The notes below the pieces were generated by a model, which saw nothing but the letters and a program-made list of their open reading frames with translations, ran no database searches and had not been told where the DNA came from. Of a stretch of DNA of 45,328 nucleotides, positions 43,480-45,328 are shown piece by piece (the stretch's first letter is position 1; each line of letters opens with the position of its first letter). A program made the position numbers and the translations under genes. This stretch comes from Paracoccaceae bacterium (lineage in GTDB: Bacteria; Pseudomonadota; Alphaproteobacteria; Rhodobacterales; Rhodobacteraceae). The stretch is from NCBI GenBank assembly GCA_029246285.1, contig JAQWNW010000001.1:1-45328 (forward strand). The letters run 5' to 3'.

Positions 43480-44744
43480 TAAGTTATGATCCGTTCGATT
43501 ATTGCACCGCAATTGCTTAATTTCTCTTCAACATTTTCATAACCGCGATCAAGATGATAAACTCTATTTACAACAGTTTCACCCTCTGCCGCTAAAGCTG
43601 CCAAAATCATAGAGACGGAAGCCCTGAGATCGGTTGCCATTACAGGCGCACCTTTTAATCGGCTTACTCCCTCAACAACTGCTTTTCCGCCACTGATGTC
43701 AATTTTAGCTCCCATTCTAATAAGCTCTGGCGCGTGCATAAATCTATTCTCAAATATGGTTTCATGTAGAATTGACGTACCATTAGCCGTCGTTAGAAGA
43801 GCCATCATCTGCGCTTGTAGATCCGTGGGAAAACCAGGGTAAATTTCAGTCTTTACATCAATCGCCTGTAATCGATCATCTGGACCCTTCACTATCACAC
43901 CATCTAAAGAATTTGTTATAGTTACTCCAATTGATATTAACTTCTCACTAAAAGCCTCAAGTAATTTTATATTTCCACCAATGATTTCAACCTCACCACC
44001 AGCAATTATTGGAGCAAGCATATAGGTACCCATTTCGATTCTATCCGAAATAACAGCATGTTTAGCACCATATAACTGTGAAACACCTTCAATAATTATT
44101 TTTGAAGTTCCCTTACCCTCAATAATTGCACCCATACTAATCAAACACTCTATCATGTCTCCAACTTCGGGTTCACAAGCAGCATTAGTTATTATAGTAG
44201 TTCCTTTAGCCATCGAAGCTGCCATAATTAGATTTTCTGTCGCTCCAACCGATGCGAACGGTAAATTTATAGCACATCCTTTTAGACCTTTAGCTGCTGT
44301 TGCAAATAAATAACCATCTCTTAAGTCTATTTTAGCTCCAAGCATCTCAAGAGCATCAATATGAATATCCATAGGTCTTGCTCCAATCGCACAACCACCT
44401 GGTAAAGAAACGATTGCGTGCCCTTCACGCGCTAATAAGGGACCAAGAACCAAATTAGATGCTCTCATTTTGCGAACGATTTCGTAGTCAGCTCTTACTG
44501 TCTTAATTTCTGGGGTTGATAGAATTATTTCTCGACCACTTTTCTTAAATTCAATTTCTGCACCAAGTGACTCCAATAACTGCTTAAAGGTATTAATATC
44601 TGAAAGTTTAGGAGCATTAGTTAGGGTCAACTTATCTTCTGTTAGAAGGGTTAATGGCATTAAAGCTAGACACGCATTCTTAGCGCCAGCGATATCGATT
44701 TTACCATTAAGAGACTTACCACCTTTGATTAATATAGTATCCAT
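43479..44744 (-). CDS. murA: UDP-N-acetylglucosamine 1-carboxyvinyltransferase
   Basis: 421 aa, normal length. K22 in GAKNACL and the fosfomycin-target cysteine C118 in [11 protein letters not shown] are present, as is [10 protein letters not shown] and the [18 protein letters not shown] block. It adds enolpyruvate from PEP to UDP-GlcNAc, the first committed step of peptidoglycan synthesis, in the cytoplasm. It directly follows a small basic-protein gene and opens the conserved block. Confidence 0.98.
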   Translation of the reverse strand: MDTILIKGGKSLNGKIDIAGAKNACLALMPLTLLTEDKLTLTNAPKLSDINTFKQLLESLGAEIEFKKSGREIILSTPEIKTVRADYEIVRKMRASNLVLGPLLAREGHAIVSLPGGCAIGARPMDIHIDALEMLGAKIDLRDGYLFATAAKGLKGCAINLPFASVGATENLIMAASMAKGTTIITNAACEPEVGDMIECLISMGAIIEGKGTSKIIIEGVSQLYGAKHAVISDRIEMGTYMLAPIIAGGEVEIIGGNIKLLEAFSEKLISIGVTITNSLDGVIVKGPDDRLQAIDVKTEIYPGFPTDLQAQMMALLTTANGTSILHETIFENRFMHAPELIRMGAKIDISGGKAVVEGVSRLKGAPVMATDLRASVSMILAALAAEGETVVNRVYHLDRGYENVEEKLSNCGAIIERIIT

Positions 44745-44909
44745 CTAATTATCTTTATCTATATCTTTTTTTGTTTTTGCATCTTCTTGTCTCAATTTTG
44801 ACTGTTTTTTTCGACGTTGAAGATTAGCCTGCAAAGCTGCTTTTAAACGTATTGATCTATCAGATGCTTTTTTCTCTTTTGAATCCGATTGCTTTTTTAT
44901 TCTTGCCAT
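44745..44909 (-). CDS. Small basic Lys/Arg/Gln-rich protein upstream of murA
   Basis: 54 aa (starts MARIKKQSDSKEKKASDRS, contains LKAALQANLQRRKKQSK, ends DIDKDN). Nearly all residues are charged or polar and predicted helical. A similar small protein with an LKANLQRRK core precedes murA in many alphaproteobacteria, supporting it as a real gene. Its TAG abuts the murA ATG, so translation is coupled. Function unknown; binding to nucleic acid or the ribosome is conceivable from charge only. Confidence 0.8.
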   Translation of the reverse strand: MARIKKQSDSKEKKASDRSIRLKAALQANLQRRKKQSKLRQEDAKTKKDIDKDN

Positions 44910-44995
44910 AGAAACTTCATACTACACCACTTATCGGGCGTCTAGATTATGCTTGCCTGATATTGAAATTAAGCTTAAGTGAGACCTTGATGTAA

Positions 44996-45070
44996 GCTGC
45001 TGTAGCTCAGTGGTAGAGCGCACCCTTGGTAAGGGTGAGGTCGGGAGTTCAATCCTCGCCAGCAGCACCA
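44996..45070 (+). tRNA. tRNA-Thr (GGT)
   Basis: 75 bases with encoded CCA. Acceptor GCTGCTG/CAGCAGC, D-stem GCTC/GAGC, anticodon stem CACCC/GGGTG with loop TTGGTAA giving anticodon GGT. The T-stem GGGAG/CTCGC contains a G-G mismatch at the second pair, where CTCCC would be expected. It may be a slightly degenerate copy. A second copy begins at 45311. Confidence 0.93.
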
Positions 45071-45136
45071 TAAAGTCCCCGATATATCAATTACTTAACT
45101 AAAAACAGTGGGTTACAGATAGCTAATTTTTCATTT

Positions 45137-45156
45137 GTACCCTAATGCGTACCCTA
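45137..45156 (+). repeat. Direct repeat GTACCCTA x2
   Basis: GTACCCTA at 45137-45144 and 45149-45156, 12 bases apart start to start, between tRNA-Thr and the integrase-like fragment. The place fits arm-type binding sites of a tyrosine recombinase, but this is inference from position. Confidence 0.3.
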
Positions 45157-45195
45157 GTATAGTATGTTTATTAAGTAAAGAATTTATCAAAAATA

Positions 45196-45321
45196 ATGAC
45201 AATAGTACTAAGAGATACCTATCCAGAGCCTCGATTAAGGATTCGGGACGGTTGGTATCTGTGCCAAGTTAACGTCCCAACCAAACTTTTTTACCTTTTT
45301 GGTAAAGACAAGCTGCTGTAG
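45196..45321 (+). pseudogene. Truncated N-terminus of a phage/ICE tyrosine integrase (DUF6538-like)
   Basis: ATG 45196 opens a 41-residue frame (includes RIRDGWYLCQVNVPTKLF and FGKDKL) that resembles the N-terminal DUF6538-type domain of tyrosine recombinases. It is downstream of a tRNA, as integrases at att sites are. The frame then enters a repeat of the tRNA-Thr 5' end and stops at TAG within it. Either the integrase was cut by recombination with the tRNA, or this junction is an assembly artefact. Confidence 0.5.
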
Positions 45322-45328
45322 CTCAGTG
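45310..45328 (+). repeat. Second copy of tRNA-Thr 5' end (partial, at window edge)
   Basis: The last 19 bases are identical to 44995-45013, the base before and first 18 bases of tRNA-Thr. The window ends here. It could be a second tRNA-Thr gene, a duplicated attachment site, or a contig-end repeat. Confidence 0.7.

Noticed and set aside
1-45328. CRISPR array, insertion sequence or prophage body
   Set aside because: No regularly spaced repeats, transposase or phage structural genes were seen; only the integrase-like stub at the right edge.

Overview
This is a 45.3 kb chromosomal stretch from an AT-rich alphaproteobacterium, most likely a marine heterotroph. The basis is the conserved alphaproteobacterial block at the right end (murA - DUF2948 - UPF0262 - low-MW phosphatase - infA - maf - RNase E/G - yacG - tRNA-Phe) and a gene content typical of small-genome ocean lineages: a TRAP transporter, dimethylglycine-dehydrogenase-like proteins, an MttB-like methyltransferase, hydantoinase-type HyuAB and several DMT/LysE/YczE exporters. 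The sequence alone does not fix the order.

Layout. 1-3.7 kb: a ProX/YbaK editing-domain protein cut by the window edge, a DsbA-like isomerase and a DUF3429 membrane protein (minus), an aminotransferase (plus), then two paralogous small membrane proteins and a 306-bp AT-rich gap. 3.7-6.6 kb (minus): flavoprotein - SDR - LysE exporter. 6.7-7.5 kb (plus): an Asp/Glu-racemase-like protein. 7.5-17.4 kb (minus): a compact nine-gene operon, dctP-dctQ-dctM, aconitase-type large and small subunits, an isocitrate-lyase/PEP-mutase family lyase, HyuB, HyuA and an isochorismatase-fold protein. Upstream of it lie a HisC-like and a class III aminotransferase in one reading frame. 20.2-22.9 kb (plus): EamA transporter - MetE-C-like protein - YczE-like membrane protein. 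22.9-33.5 kb: one-carbon/methylamine region with two ~800-aa DMGDH/SarDH-like paralogues, an aminotransferase, a group II decarboxylase, an MttB-superfamily protein without pyrrolysine, and a GST. 33.6-39.7 kb: SDR, RecQ, an FKBP-rhodanese fusion, and a dehydrogenase plus enolase-superfamily pair. 39.7-45.0 kb: tRNA-Phe and the housekeeping block, on the minus strand. 45.0-45.3 kb: tRNA-Thr, a short integrase N-terminal remnant, and the first bases of a second tRNA-Thr copy.

How the genes may work together. The strongest candidate for an undescribed system is the 7.5-17.4 kb operon. A TRAP system would import an organic acid or imide. HyuAB would open a cyclic amide with ATP, and the isochorismatase-fold and racemase-fold proteins would act on the products. 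The LeuCD-like hydratase and ICL-like lyase would hydrate an alkyl-maleate and split the resulting malate. Both the isochorismatase-fold and the racemase-fold proteins lack the catalytic cysteines of their families, which makes the locus unusual. The DMGDH/MttB region probably demethylates N-methylated compounds and passes one-carbon units to folate. All substrate assignments are inference.
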